A stretch of 60,000 nucleotides of DNA, from assembly GCA_012295275.1 (NCBI GenBank), contig CM022673.1, forward strand, positions 5,230,153 to 5,290,152, written 5' to 3'. Under the pieces are notes generated by a model that was not told where the DNA came from, did no database searches, and saw only the letters and a list, made by a program, of their open reading frames with translations. The position numbers and the translations under genes were made by a program. The stretch comes from Chrysomallon squamiferum. Its lineage: Eukaryota > Mollusca > Gastropoda > Neomphalida > Peltospiridae. Positions 40,645-49,944 of this stretch are shown in pieces (the first letter of the stretch is position 1; each line of letters opens with the position of its first letter).

Positions 40645-42099
40645 TCATTTTCTCAAATGTGTCTGTTCCTGCTTTTCTCTTTCTTTTTTCAGTTTCTTAC
40701 CAAACAGTTTTTTATGTTTCCGACTTTGAATATGACTCTCCCACTGTTTCTGTGTGACAAAAACCCTGTCACCACACACATGACAAACATTATACACAGG
40801 TTTATCTGAGAGAGCCTCTGAACACTCTAAAGGTGCTATACATGGCTGCCTTCCTTTGATAATTGAGTCAACAATTTCTTCTGCAGGACTTAGAACATCT
40901 TCTTGCCATCTGTTAATGTCTGTTGAATTCAAACTATAAACTGGAGGAACATTCTCATCAGGCCTTCCAAGAAATCTGCTTTTGATCCACTGAATCTGTC
41001 GCTTGGCATATCGTCGTGTAACCAGCTTAAGTTCAGCTATTCCTTCATCTTTAAGCTGTCTTCCTTTTTCACTCTCTTTCTCCTCATCAGTAAGCATCAG
41101 GTAACCATGAAATTCTTTAAAGCCAATGCTCTGAAATATTCCAAGTGTGTAGTCTGGTTTTTGATGTGTACATGTTGTTTTGTATGCTTGATGGAAGTTG
41201 GTCAGTTCTTGTAACAGTCCTCTCTCTACCATCCTGTCCACTCTGGAATCCAGGCGTTCACATAAAACTTTGTGATCACACTGAATCCACAATATGCAGG
41301 TGTTTGGATACCTAAGTGGTCCACTTATTGCAGGTTTTTCACTGCCTAGATGTTGTGCTTTATGTATATGACTTATTGGTATTCCATGAGTTTCAAAAAC
41401 TTCTAGAGCCCTTATAATTCTTCTTCTGTTATGAGGATGCAACCTCTTAGCTCTTTCTGGATCTACCTCCATTAACTTTTTGTATAAATCACTAGTTTCC
41501 ATATCAACAAATTTTCCTTCCCTTATTTTTGAATTGTTTTTAATATCATTTTTATTAATGCAGGCAGAATTTAAAAAACATTCTTGATCCTTTGTCCCAG
41601 TAGTTTGAAGTTGTGTCATTTCCTCAACATCAGAATAACTATTAACAGCCAATGGGGTTGTTGTTTGTTGTACTTGAAAGGTCGTCTGCTCAATTTCGTC
41701 ATTTTTACTTAATTTAGCTTGTTTAATATCTTTACTGTTAACGAGAAAATCCCAGAGCAAAGCTTCTATATAGTAATTAGTTCCTCCTACTACTACTGGC
41801 ATCTTAGCTTTATGGAACAAGTTTTCTATGATTGGCAAAGCCAAATTTCTAAATTCTACAACAGTGTTGCTCGGTGTAAACGGATCGAGGTAACCGATGA
41901 GGTGGTGATTACATTGAGCTTGTTCTTCTTCGGTAACCTTATTTGTTATAATGTTTAAACCCTTGTATATCTGCATGGAATCGGCACTGATTATTTCTCC
42001 ATTAAATCGCTGAGCTAGCTCTATTGCCAATTTCGATTTGCCGGTGCCTGTTGCACCTAATATCACAAGTAATGGTAATTTTCTAACTGCAGCCATCAT
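40645..42099 (-). CDS. TRIT1: tRNA dimethylallyltransferase (i6A37 synthase), single exon
   Basis: Transfers a dimethylallyl group from DMAPP to N6 of A37 in tRNAs whose anticodon ends in A (cytosol and mitochondria). The protein is 484 residues from the first ATG at 42099 (a second ATG follows at 42096; an in-frame TAG lies upstream at 42142-42144). P-loop GATGTGKS at 15-22, DSMQIYKG 40-47, GGTNYYIEALLW 105-116, DPERAKRLHPHNRRRIIRAL 213-232, GIFQSIGFKEF 320-330 and RRYAKRQIQWI 362-372 are all MiaA/TRIT1 family motifs. A C2H2 matrin/U1-type zinc finger lies near the C-terminus (C439, C442, H456, H462), as in animal TRIT1. Residues about 120-200 are a variable Asn/Thr-rich insertion. There are no introns and no breaks, whereas the human gene has many exons. 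It sits inside the tRNA-Ala cluster. No clear mitochondrial presequence is visible. Confidence 0.96.
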   Translation of the reverse strand: MMAAVRKLPLLVILGATGTGKSKLAIELAQRFNGEIISADSMQIYKGLNIITNKVTEEEQAQCNHHLIGYLDPFTPSNTVVEFRNLALPIIENLFHKAKMPVVVGGTNYYIEALLWDFLVNSKDIKQAKLSKNDEIEQTTFQVQQTTTPLAVNSYSDVEEMTQLQTTGTKDQECFLNSACINKNDIKNNSKIREGKFVDMETSDLYKKLMEVDPERAKRLHPHNRRRIIRALEVFETHGIPISHIHKAQHLGSEKPAISGPLRYPNTCILWIQCDHKVLCERLDSRVDRMVERGLLQELTNFHQAYKTTCTHQKPDYTLGIFQSIGFKEFHGYLMLTDEEKESEKGRQLKDEGIAELKLVTRRYAKRQIQWIKSRFLGRPDENVPPVYSLNSTDINRWQEDVLSPAEEIVDSIIKGRQPCIAPLECSEALSDKPVYNVCHVCGDRVFVTQKQWESHIQSRKHKKLFGKKLKKEREKQEQTHLRK

Positions 42100-42395
42100 G
42101 ATTCTAAGGGGAATAACTCTTATATATGGTCTCAATGCACACTAACTTAAGTTGTAAACAAAATTGACATCATGTTCGATCAAGAGAAACTTTCTTCGAT
42201 TTCGAGTTTTTCTCCATTTATTTCTGAAGTGTCGGTCTGAAGCTCAGTCGTTAAAAAAAAAGAAACAAAGGAATTGAAATAATAATATTAAGTAAAGACT
42301 CTAATGAGTTTTGGAAATGTTTATTTTGTTTTATACAAACTGCGAAAAGATTCCTAAGTAACAGAAACATTAGTAAAAACACAACAATTGGGTTC

Positions 42396-42458
42396 TGGAG
42401 ATGCCGAGCTTCGATACCAAGACTTTCAAATGCAAAACTATAATTGAGCTACATATCC
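42396..42458 (-). pseudogene. decayed tRNA-Ala copy, minus strand
   Basis: The reverse strand reads GGATATGTAGCTCAATTATA, then TTTTGCATTTGAAAG and GGCATCTCCA, clearly derived from the TGC alanine gene. The copy is only about 63 nt: parts of the D and anticodon stems are deleted, the T arm no longer pairs and position 3 is A. It lies between TRIT1 and the first intact minus-strand gene. Confidence 0.85.
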
Positions 42459-42527
42459 GGTAGCTAACTGTAATAAAGTAATGGTGTGGTTGAGAATGTC
42501 GTTTGCATAATTAATGTATTTGTTGTG

Positions 42528-42559
<32 letters not shown>

Positions 42560-42608
42560 TTGTAATGTAACTTATAGTCTGATGGGCTATCATCATCAAC
42601 AAAGTACA

Positions 42609-42642
<34 letters not shown>

Positions 42643-42937
42643 GTTGCTTTGAAAAAAAGTGAATAAAATTATTTGTAACTGATTAGAACTGAGTGTACTT
42701 TATATTTATTATGTCAAGATATATAATCATATCTTCCGGAATGTTGAGATTAGTACAGAAATTTCTTATATACAAGAAAAGAAGTTATATAATAAATTAA
42801 TAATTATGTGGCTCCTGAATGCTATATGAACATTATAGTCTTTTAGGAGAGTCTGTATTTGTTGCAGGAGTATTTTAATCTATATATAAAAAAAAAAAAT
42901 AAAAATAAAAAAATAAACCAACAACATATAAACTTAT
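42459..42937. other. spacer with poly-A and poly-T runs
   Basis: Long A run (42532-42556) and T run (42609-42636) flank about 50 bases of ordinary sequence, and further A-rich sequence precedes the tRNA at 42938. No gene. On the minus strand the A-rich part reads as T-runs and can terminate pol III. Confidence 0.6.
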
Positions 42938-43009
42938 TGGAGATGCCGGGTATCGAACCCGGGGCCTTTCACATGCAAAGCGAACGCTCTACCACTGAGC
43001 TGCATCCCC
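42938..43009 (-). tRNA. tRNA-Ala (anticodon TGC), minus strand, with C8
   Basis: Full cloverleaf identical to the plus-strand TGC genes, with anticodon at 42977-42975, G3-U70 and discriminator A. One difference: position 8 is C instead of the near-universal U8 (GGGGATGCAGC), so the U8-A14 reverse-Hoogsteen pair cannot form normally. It is the only intact copy on the minus strand and lacks the conserved -33 block. T-runs lie 30-50 bases downstream. Confidence 0.93.
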
Positions 43010-43359
43010 ATATCGTACACATAGAACTTATGATTTCTTATTCTGCAACAGCGACAAAGCGATTTTATATGTGTCCAAATGCATGTCTGTGTTCGCATGA
43101 TATTTAAAAAAAAATTAACTCGCAACTTCAAACTTGTTTTGACTATAAAATATCTTCTAAAATATTTATTTTCTATTGTAACTAATATATAATTAGCTAA
43201 AAAATAAACCACTGTTTTGAAATTTAAATTCTGAAATATATATATATATATATATATTAAAAATATTAAATAATTATTTATATATGTGTGTATATATATT
43301 TACTATGGGAAAGAATAGCAAAGACTAATATACCTTCTTGTTAATATTAATATATTATT

Positions 43360-43373
43360 ATTATTATTATTAT

Positions 43374-43414
<41 letters not shown>

Positions 43415-43570
43415 TATTAATTCTAATTATTATTATTTATTTATTTATTTATATTTATTTTATTACTGTTATTTTTTTAACGTCAAAGCTATATAATATT
43501 ATTTTAATGACGGTACTATCATTATTTTAAAGTAATAATAAATAATATATTACTCACTTATTCCTGTCTT
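43360..43570 (-). repeat. inverted copy of a tRNA spacer
   Basis: The reverse complement matches the spacer at 44470-44640, sharing AATAAGYGAGTAATATATTA, AATAATGATAGTAC and AATTAGAATTAATATACT in order. The TAG microsatellite at 43374-43413 corresponds to a short TAG-type stretch in the direct copies. It shows that inverted duplication contributed to the cluster. Confidence 0.85.
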
Positions 43571-43613
43571 GTTAAAAAAATTATGATTATGATTATTTTT
43601 TATGATTATGATT

Positions 43614-43617
<4 letters not shown>

Positions 43618-43673
<56 letters not shown>
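43618..43673. repeat. (TTA)n microsatellite
   Basis: Perfect ATT run. A similar run precedes the second CGC gene at 45407-45463, so it belongs to the duplicated unit. Confidence 0.97.
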
Positions 43674-43832
43674 TAAGTTACAATCCACCAAGTGCTCTGA
43701 AATACCCTCATTTTTAACGAAGATATGTATGTATATAAAACCTTGTTATTTTTTATATCGTAAAATTTAACATAATTACATTCTCAAACCACAAGAACAA
43801 ATAAATAAACTCAGCCTGTTATTTTACTTTTC

Positions 43833-43849
43833 CTATGTATGGTCCAGAT
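43833..43849 (+). promoter_or_regulatory. conserved -33 block of the tRNA-Ala genes
   Basis: CTATGTATGGTCCAGAT begins 33 bases before the tRNA. The same block, with at most a few changes, starts at 44796 (-33), 45624 (-33), 46301 (-35), 46773 (-35) and 48039 (-33), and a weaker form (TTTGCATGGTCCTAATC) at about 44318 (-33). TFIIIB contacts this interval upstream of pol III genes, and TATGTAT is TATA-like. Shared ancestry of the duplicates could also explain the match. Confidence 0.5.
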
Positions 43850-43865
43850 TTACGTTTGCTTTCAT

Positions 43866-43937
43866 GGGGATGTAGCTCAGTGGTAGAGCGTTTGCTTCGC
43901 ATGTGAAAGGCCCCGGGTTCAATCCCCGGTATCTCCA
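43866..43937 (+). tRNA. tRNA-Ala (anticodon CGC)
   Basis: 72-nt cloverleaf with anticodon loop TTCGCAT (anticodon CGC at 43898-43900). The anticodon stem is TTTGC/GTGAA and the T loop TTCAATC with stem CCGGG/CCCGG. G3-U70 is kept and the acceptor end is TATCTCCA. It differs from the TGC genes at several linked sites shared with the gene at 45657, so the two CGC genes form one lineage. T6 terminator within about 20 bases. Confidence 0.97.
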
Positions 43938-44350
43938 AAAGTTAATATATTTTTTAAATTTTATCTTTTCATAAATAATTTTTTTAAATATAAGGTAAAA
44001 TCTTGTTATCCTGATTTTAGTTATTTATATCAGTTTTAAGAACAGTGATTACAGTTCACAACTGAATAAGAAATAATCATTGATGAAGATGACAAAAATC
44101 TGAGATAAATTTTCGTTTCAAATAAGTTTTTGTTTATTGCTCGTGGTAATATATTTTTGGATTCTTGTTAAATTTTTACTTTATACTTACGGGTTGGGAA
44201 GACGTAATTATAATTTTTATGCCTCAGTCTTAAAATAGTACATTAAATGAATAACGTAAGATTTATATACTCCAACCATATGAACAAATAAGAAATTTAG
44301 CCTGTTACTCTACTTCACTTTGCATGGTCCTAATCTAGGTTTAACTTCAA

Positions 44351-44422
44351 GGGGATGTAGCTCAGTGGTAGAGCGTTCGCTTTGCATGTGAAAGGCCCCG
44401 GGTTCGATACCCGGCATCTCCA
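44351..44422 (+). tRNA. tRNA-Ala (anticodon TGC)
   Basis: Sequence identical to the gene at 39716 (anticodon 44383-44385, G3-U70). The upstream block at -33 is a diverged version. Its 3' spacer is duplicated after the gene at 47592, while the 5' flanks of the two differ, so the duplication boundary falls within the tRNA. Confidence 0.97.
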
Positions 44423-44828
44423 AGATGATAATTTATTAATATTTTATATATATCAATACATTTTAATGTTAATAGAAGAATAAGCGAGTAATATATTATT
44501 TATTTCAAATAATGATAGTACTATCATTAAAATAATATTATGTAGTTTTGTCTTTCAAATTTTTTTTAAAAAGGAATAGAAATAATAATTAGAATTAATA
44601 TACTGCTGCAGCTACTACTATTAATAATAATAATAATAAAATAAATAAAATCATAAATGAATAATTCTTATTTTATTATTATTATAACATGTCAGAAGTA
44701 ACTGTAAGAACGATTTTGTAAAAATTGCTTGTTCTTTTTTTTTCTCAAAATTTAATATATTTATATACTTCAACCATAAGAATACTCTACATTTTCTATG
44801 TATGGACCAGATATACTTTTACGTTCAA
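44423..44828 (+). repeat. tRNA spacer, duplicated at 47664-48071
   Basis: About 400 bp aligned to 47664-48071 with high identity from TTAATATTTTATAT through AATAAGCGAGTAATAT, AGGAATAGAAAT and CAACCATAAGAATACTCTAC. The tRNA-to-tRNA spacing is 478 here and 480 in the copy. Confidence 0.95.
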
Positions 44829-44900
44829 GGGGATGTAGCTCAGTGGTAGAGCGTTCGCTTTGCATGTGAAAGGCCCCGGGTTCGATACCCGGCATCTCCA
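44829..44900 (+). tRNA. tRNA-Ala (anticodon TGC)
   Basis: Identical in sequence to the other intact TGC genes (anticodon 44861-44863). The conserved block starts at 44796. The downstream flank TTGTATGTTTTACATTTATG is shared with the genes at 46336 and 46808, and its TTTT is a minimal pol III terminator. Confidence 0.97.
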
Positions 44901-45403
44901 TATTGTATGTTTTACATTTATGGAGTAAAAACTTTGCAACATTAACAGTCATTTGTTTTTGTTGTATTATTATTAATTTTGAACTTTAATTAAGTATTCT
45001 TTCATTCATTTATTTGTTTAAACTTATTATAATTTATATTAAGTGAATTCATATTAAGTGAATTTATAATGACTTGAACTGCTCCTGTTATCTTTTAATA
45101 TTTTTTGTCATTATTCATTTAAATTAACAAATTATTATTATTATTATTATTAATATTTTTGTTGTTGATGATGTTGTTACTACATTATTATTGTTGTTGT
45201 ACTGTTTACATTTTACTCTGTTTCATTTATTGCTATTATTATTATTTTATTACTATTATTGTTTGTTTGTTGTTGTATTTTTATAATCTTTATTCATAAA
45301 ATCTATAGGCATACATTTATAAAAAACTGAATATTACAATTAAATAAAATTAATCAGATATATTTATTTAATTACTGTTATCTTCATTATCATCATCATC
45401 ATA

Positions 45404-45406
<3 letters not shown>

Positions 45407-45462
<56 letters not shown>

Positions 45463-45463
45463 T
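45407..45463. repeat. (TTA)n microsatellite
   Basis: ATT run of about 19 copies, the counterpart of the run at 43618-43673 in the duplicated CGC unit. Confidence 0.97.
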
Positions 45464-45656
45464 AGGTTACTTACCAATCTTCTAAATGCTCTGCTATCGC
45501 CACATCTTTAACGAAAAATACATGCATATAAAACCTCACTGTTCTTTATCCTAATATTTAATAAAATTACATTCTCAAACCACAAAAACAAATAAACAAA
45601 CTCAGCCTGTTATTTTACTTTTCCTATGTATGGTCCAGATTTACCTGTTCTTTCAT
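45464..45656 (+). repeat. 5' half of the duplicated CGC unit
   Basis: Aligns to 43674-43865, sharing ACATTCTCAAACCACAA, AACTCAGCCTGTTATTTTAC and TTCCTATGTATGGTCCAGAT. Identity stays high through the tRNA and about 60 bases beyond it. Confidence 0.93.
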
Positions 45657-45728
45657 GGGGATGTAGCTCAGTGGTAGAGCGTTTGCTTCGCATGTGAAAG
45701 GCCCCGGGTTCAATCCCCGGTATCTCCA
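45657..45728 (+). tRNA. tRNA-Ala (anticodon CGC)
   Basis: Identical in sequence to the gene at 43866 (anticodon 45689-45691, TATCTCCA 3' end, G3-U70). The conserved block starts at 45624. Multiple T-runs follow from about 45738. Confidence 0.97.
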
Positions 45729-46335
45729 AAAGTTAATATTTTCTTTTTCTTTTTTTAAATCTTTTCTTAAATAATTTTTTTAATATATGGTAGAGACTTT
45801 TCATCCTGATTTTAGTTTTTTATTTCAAGAAAAAGATTAGAGAAATTTACAGAAAGTAGTTTTAAGAATAGTGATTACAGTGGGCTTTGGGTCAAATGAT
45901 TACAATTCACGTATGAATGAGAAATAATCATTAATGTGAAGAAAATGATGATAACGAAAAAATGTATGTCTCAGTCATAAAATAATACATTAAATGAAGA
46001 ATATTCACAACCACAGTCAGCAATCAACAACATAAAAAAACACCCAACAAAACAGATCTATAATAATAATGAGAAAAAAAATAAAAATAAAAATAAAAAT
46101 AATAATAATAATAATAAAAATAAAACTATGAAAGAATAGTTCATATTTATTATTATTATATCAAGTCAGATATTACTGTAATAACGCTTTTTTAAACATT
46201 ACTTTTCGTTTCTAAAAATTTAATATATTTATATACTCCAACCATAAGAATAAAAAAAAAAAACACACAAAAAAAAACTTAGCCTGTTACTCTACTTTTC
46301 CTATGTATGGATCAGAGATATATGTTTACATTCAA

Positions 46336-46407
46336 GGGGATGTAGCTCAGTGGTAGAGCGTTCGCTTTGCATGTGAAAGGCCCCGGGTTCGATACCCGGC
46401 ATCTCCA
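46336..46407 (+). tRNA. tRNA-Ala (anticodon TGC)
   Basis: Intact and identical to the other TGC genes (anticodon 46368-46370). The block at 46301 carries two changes and sits at -35. TTTT at 46417-46420 follows. The 3' flank to about 46570 is closely repeated after the next gene. Confidence 0.97.
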
Positions 46408-46626
46408 AGTTGTATGTTTTACATTTATGGAGTAAAAACTTAAGCTACATTTATAATTAATTGTTTTTATTATATTATTATTAATTTTGAACTTTATTTA
46501 ACTATTCTTTCATTCATTTATTTGTTTAAACTTGTTATAATTTATCTTTCATATTAAGTGAATTTATGACTGGAACTGCTCCTGTTATTTTAAAATATTT
46601 GTTGTCATTTTTCATCTGAATTAACA

Positions 46627-46668
<42 letters not shown>

Positions 46669-46722
46669 GATTATTATTATTATTATTATTATTATTTTTG
46701 TTGTTGTTGTTGTTGTTGTTTG
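46627..46722. repeat. (TTA)n/(TTG)n microsatellite
   Basis: ATT run passing into GTT repeats. The poly-Asn frame across it is not a gene. Confidence 0.95.
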
Positions 46723-46807
46723 TTGTTAATAATAAGAATAAATACAAAACGCAGCATTAAACTCTACTTTTCCTATGTATGGTCCAGATTTATATTTTTG
46801 CATTCAA

Positions 46808-46879
46808 GGGGATGTAGCTCAGTGGTAGAGCGTTCGCTTTGCATGTGAAAGGCCCCGGGTTCGATACCCGGCATCTCCA
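46808..46879 (+). tRNA. tRNA-Ala (anticodon TGC)
   Basis: Intact (anticodon 46840-46842), with the block at 46773 (-35) and the same TTGTATGTTTTACATTTATG 3' flank as the gene 472 bp upstream. The pair is a recent tandem duplication. Confidence 0.97.
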
Positions 46880-47196
46880 AGTTGTATGTTTTACATTTAT
46901 GGAGTAAAAACTTAAGCTACATTTATAATCAATTATATATTTTATTATATTATTATTATTTTTGAACTTTATTTAACTACGTTTTCGTTTATTTATTTGT
47001 TTAAAATTGTTATAATTTATCTTTATTATGACTAGAACAGTGTTATTTTAAAATATTTTTTTGTGCATTATTCATGTAAATTAACATATGATTATTGCTC
47101 TTGTTGTTACTATTATTGTTGTTGATATTGTTGATGTTGTTATTATTATTACTACATAATTATTGTTTTGTATCTATCGCTTTTTCTAATACATGG

Positions 47197-47268
47197 GAGG
47201 ATGTAGTTCAGTGGTATAGCATTTTCTTCACATGTTAAAAAACCCGGGTTCATTTTCCAGCATCTCCA
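47197..47268 (+). pseudogene. decayed tRNA-Ala copy with a CAC (Val-type) anticodon
   Basis: Full 72-nt length aligned to the alanine genes. The acceptor GAGGATG/CATCTCC keeps G3-U70, but the anticodon loop is TTCACAT (CAC at 47229-47231, a valine anticodon). Damage includes two mismatches in the anticodon stem, C13-U in the D stem, a C-A mismatch in the T stem and a B box reading GGTTCATTT. Its linked CGC-like TTC loop start suggests descent from a CGC gene by G-to-A change. No -33 block. Probably not transcribed or matured. Confidence 0.85.
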
Positions 47269-47591
47269 AAACAAAATTTACTCGTCTGTGAGTAATAATA
47301 ATAATAATTGATTGTAGTAGTAGCTTTTTACAGAAGTAATAGTAATAAAAGTAGTGCTATAAGTAGAAGTGATAGTAATAACATTCTGTAATTTATAATT
47401 TTATTTCTTTCTCCAGAATAACAGTTGAAGAATCTAGAAAGGATCCCTTTATTAATCCTACAATTAACAGTAAATGACATATCTAAAAAAGAAATTTATG
47501 TAAAAAAGCGAAAATATAAATACTACTACTAGTAGTAGTAGTAGTAATATGACGTTTCGTACTTACAGGCTATTAAAACGTATTCAATCAA

Positions 47592-47663
47592 GGGGATGTA
47601 GCTCAGTGGTAGAGCGTTCGCTTTGCATGTGAAAGGCCCCGGGTTCGATACCCGGCATCTCCA
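47592..47663 (+). tRNA. tRNA-Ala (anticodon TGC)
   Basis: Intact (anticodon 47624-47626, G3-U70). No -33 block: the upstream flank is unrelated to that of the other genes, while the 3' spacer is the duplicate of 44423-44828. Confidence 0.97.
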
Positions 47664-48071
47664 AGAGGAACATTGCTTAATATTTTATATGTATCAATAC
47701 ATTTTAATTTTAATAGAAGAATAAGCGAGTAATATAAAATTTATTTCAAATAATGATAGTACTATCATTAATATAATATTATGTAGTTTTGTCTTTCATT
47801 TTTTTTTTTTTAAAAAGGAATAGAAATTATAATTAGAATTAATATATTGCTGCATATACTACTATTAATAATAATAATAATAAAATAAATAAAATCATAA
47901 ATGAATAATTCTTGTTTTTTATTATTACAACATGTCAGAAATAACTGTGAGAACGATTTTGTAAAAATTGTTTGTTCTTTTTGTTTCTCAAAATTTAATA
48001 TATTTATATACTCCAACCATAAGAATACTCTACTTTTTCTATGTATGGTCCAGATATATGTTTAAATTCAA

Positions 48072-48143
48072 GGGGATGTAGCTCAGTGGTAGAGCGTTCG
48101 CTTTGCATGTGAAAGGCCCCGGGTTCGATACCCGGCATCTCCA
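48072..48143 (+). tRNA. tRNA-Ala (anticodon TGC)
   Basis: Intact (anticodon 48104-48106). The block at 48039 sits at -33. Several T-runs follow within 30 bases (TTTTTT near 48155). It is the partner of the gene at 44829 in the segmental duplication. Confidence 0.97.
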
Positions 48144-48651
48144 TTATTTGTTTATTTTTTAATTTTTTAATTTTCAAAATCAGATGTTAGAGAAACTGAC
48201 CTCATCTCCTGTTCTGAAAACTGCACCGGGAAAACGTAACCGCTGCTAAATATTTGGTTATTACGTAATGAATCAGCGTCATTATTTAAAACAGAAAACA
48301 GTGGGCTGTGGTGGACAGTTTAGTTATTATATAATGCCACTTCATTTTAACCAACGCATTATTCAGAAAAAATTAATAATTTATAAATCTGGTGTAATAG
48401 AACAAATTTTGGGTGAGAGTGTTAATAAAATATTTGAGTCGTTGTAGTCCTGTTTATTCGTAGTAGTAATCGTAGTTATTTGTATATTATTATGTCAAAA
48501 ATTATTCATTGGCGATTACAGTATAAGAGAAAAATATTACATATTTATGATAATAATAAAAATAATAATAATAAAAAATGGATGATTGTAATTTCAAGAA
48601 TAATAACTTCCTGTTTTCGAAAATAATGATTATTTGTTACATTTGTACCAA

Positions 48652-48723
48652 GGGGATGTAGCTCAGTGGTAGAGCGTTCGCTTTGCATGTGAAAGGCCCC
48701 GGGTTCGATACCCGGCATCTCCA
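48652..48723 (+). tRNA. tRNA-Ala (anticodon TGC)
   Basis: Last gene of the cluster, intact (anticodon 48684-48686). The 5' flank lacks the -33 block. The 3' flank (TTTACGTTTTTTATGGAGTA) is a diverged relative of the flank of the 44829/46336/46808 genes and provides a T6 terminator. Confidence 0.97.
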
Positions 48724-49069
48724 ATTTCTACTTTACGTTTTTTATGGAGTAAAATGTTTGCTACATTTAAAATCAGTTGTTATTATTATTTTATATTTAC
48801 GAGCTGCTAACAGAACACAGAAACAACAACAAAAAGGTTACATAAAAGACTTTTATGCATAATTCACATAATCATTTGTTTTCATTTACATTTTTTTGTT
48901 AGTAATTAACTAAATTAAGAACTTCTAAAATTTTGCAGTTTAGTCAAATTCAAAATAGATTTATAATATTCAATTTCTTTCAGTTTGATGAATTTTAAAC
49001 GAAAATATCTACTAATCAAACTTCGGTTATTCGGTGATAAATAAATAAATACATAAATACATAAATACG

Positions 49070-49100
<31 letters not shown>

Positions 49101-49944
49101 AAGAAGAAAGAAAGGAAGAAAGAAAAGCAACAATGCAAAGAGGAAAAAAAAAGATTTTGGCACCAATCTGATGTAGTGCAGCTAACTCTAGTTTTGGCAT
49201 ACTGTTTTAAATATGAAAAAAAAAATAATAATAATCATAATAAATAAAATAAAAAAATTGTTACACGTGTATTATGATTAACTGAAAACAGTTTCTTAAT
49301 ATTAACATCAAATGATCGGCACAGATCACAGTCGTGTCACTTATATAGAGTGATCTGCGCTCATTGAAAATCATTGACTATTCACCTCTGATGGAGAAAC
49401 TAGTCCAAGAAAAAGCGACGTCTGTATCACATAAAAAGTAAATAATCGTTGTACTTAGATAAATTTGATAATGGGATTCTCATGTTGCACATGTCAATAT
49501 CGGATTTTTTTTTTTTTTTTTGCGGTCAAGAAGATGGAAATTCATCTTAAAATATCTGTATAATAGTTTTCTTCTATATCTGGATATGTATCATTCATCA
49601 ATAAGTGTAAATTATGAATTCATCTAGTATATCACAGTATGGTCTAAAATATCTTGTTTATTCAGACATTATAAGTTAGTTTAGACCAATGTAGATGACA
49701 GCATTATTGATTGCACCATTCATTTTTCACTGAAAAGGCTTTTAAATGTAAATCTGAATATTCATTTGATAAAGTTAGTGATATTTCAGTTTTACGATGA
49801 TCACTGTTTAGAAATTACCAAAGTTATGTATAAATTAGATATATTTTAAATTAATTTTTTAATGAATAGGGCTATTTGCAAGCAATAGCAATTATGCTTA
49901 TCAATTACCGATGTGATTTTGCTTGTTGCCACAGAGACTGACAA
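48724..49944. other. spacer between tRNA cluster and RING gene
   Basis: AAAT repeats at 49036-49100 and poly-T at 49506-49521. The distal part is the 3' flank of the minus-strand RING gene. An AATAAA-type signal on that strand lies at 49662-49657, about 285 bases past its stop. No other gene. Confidence 0.5.

Noticed and set aside
42100-42135. N-terminal extension of TRIT1 to 42135
   Set aside because: The extension begins at TTG, not ATG, and an in-frame TAG lies just upstream. The ATG at 42099 fits the family start.
42859-43107. Open frame reading MPGIEPGAFHMQSERS and similar at 44770-44952
   Set aside because: These residues are the antisense translation of the tRNA-Ala genes, a well-known false protein in sequence collections.
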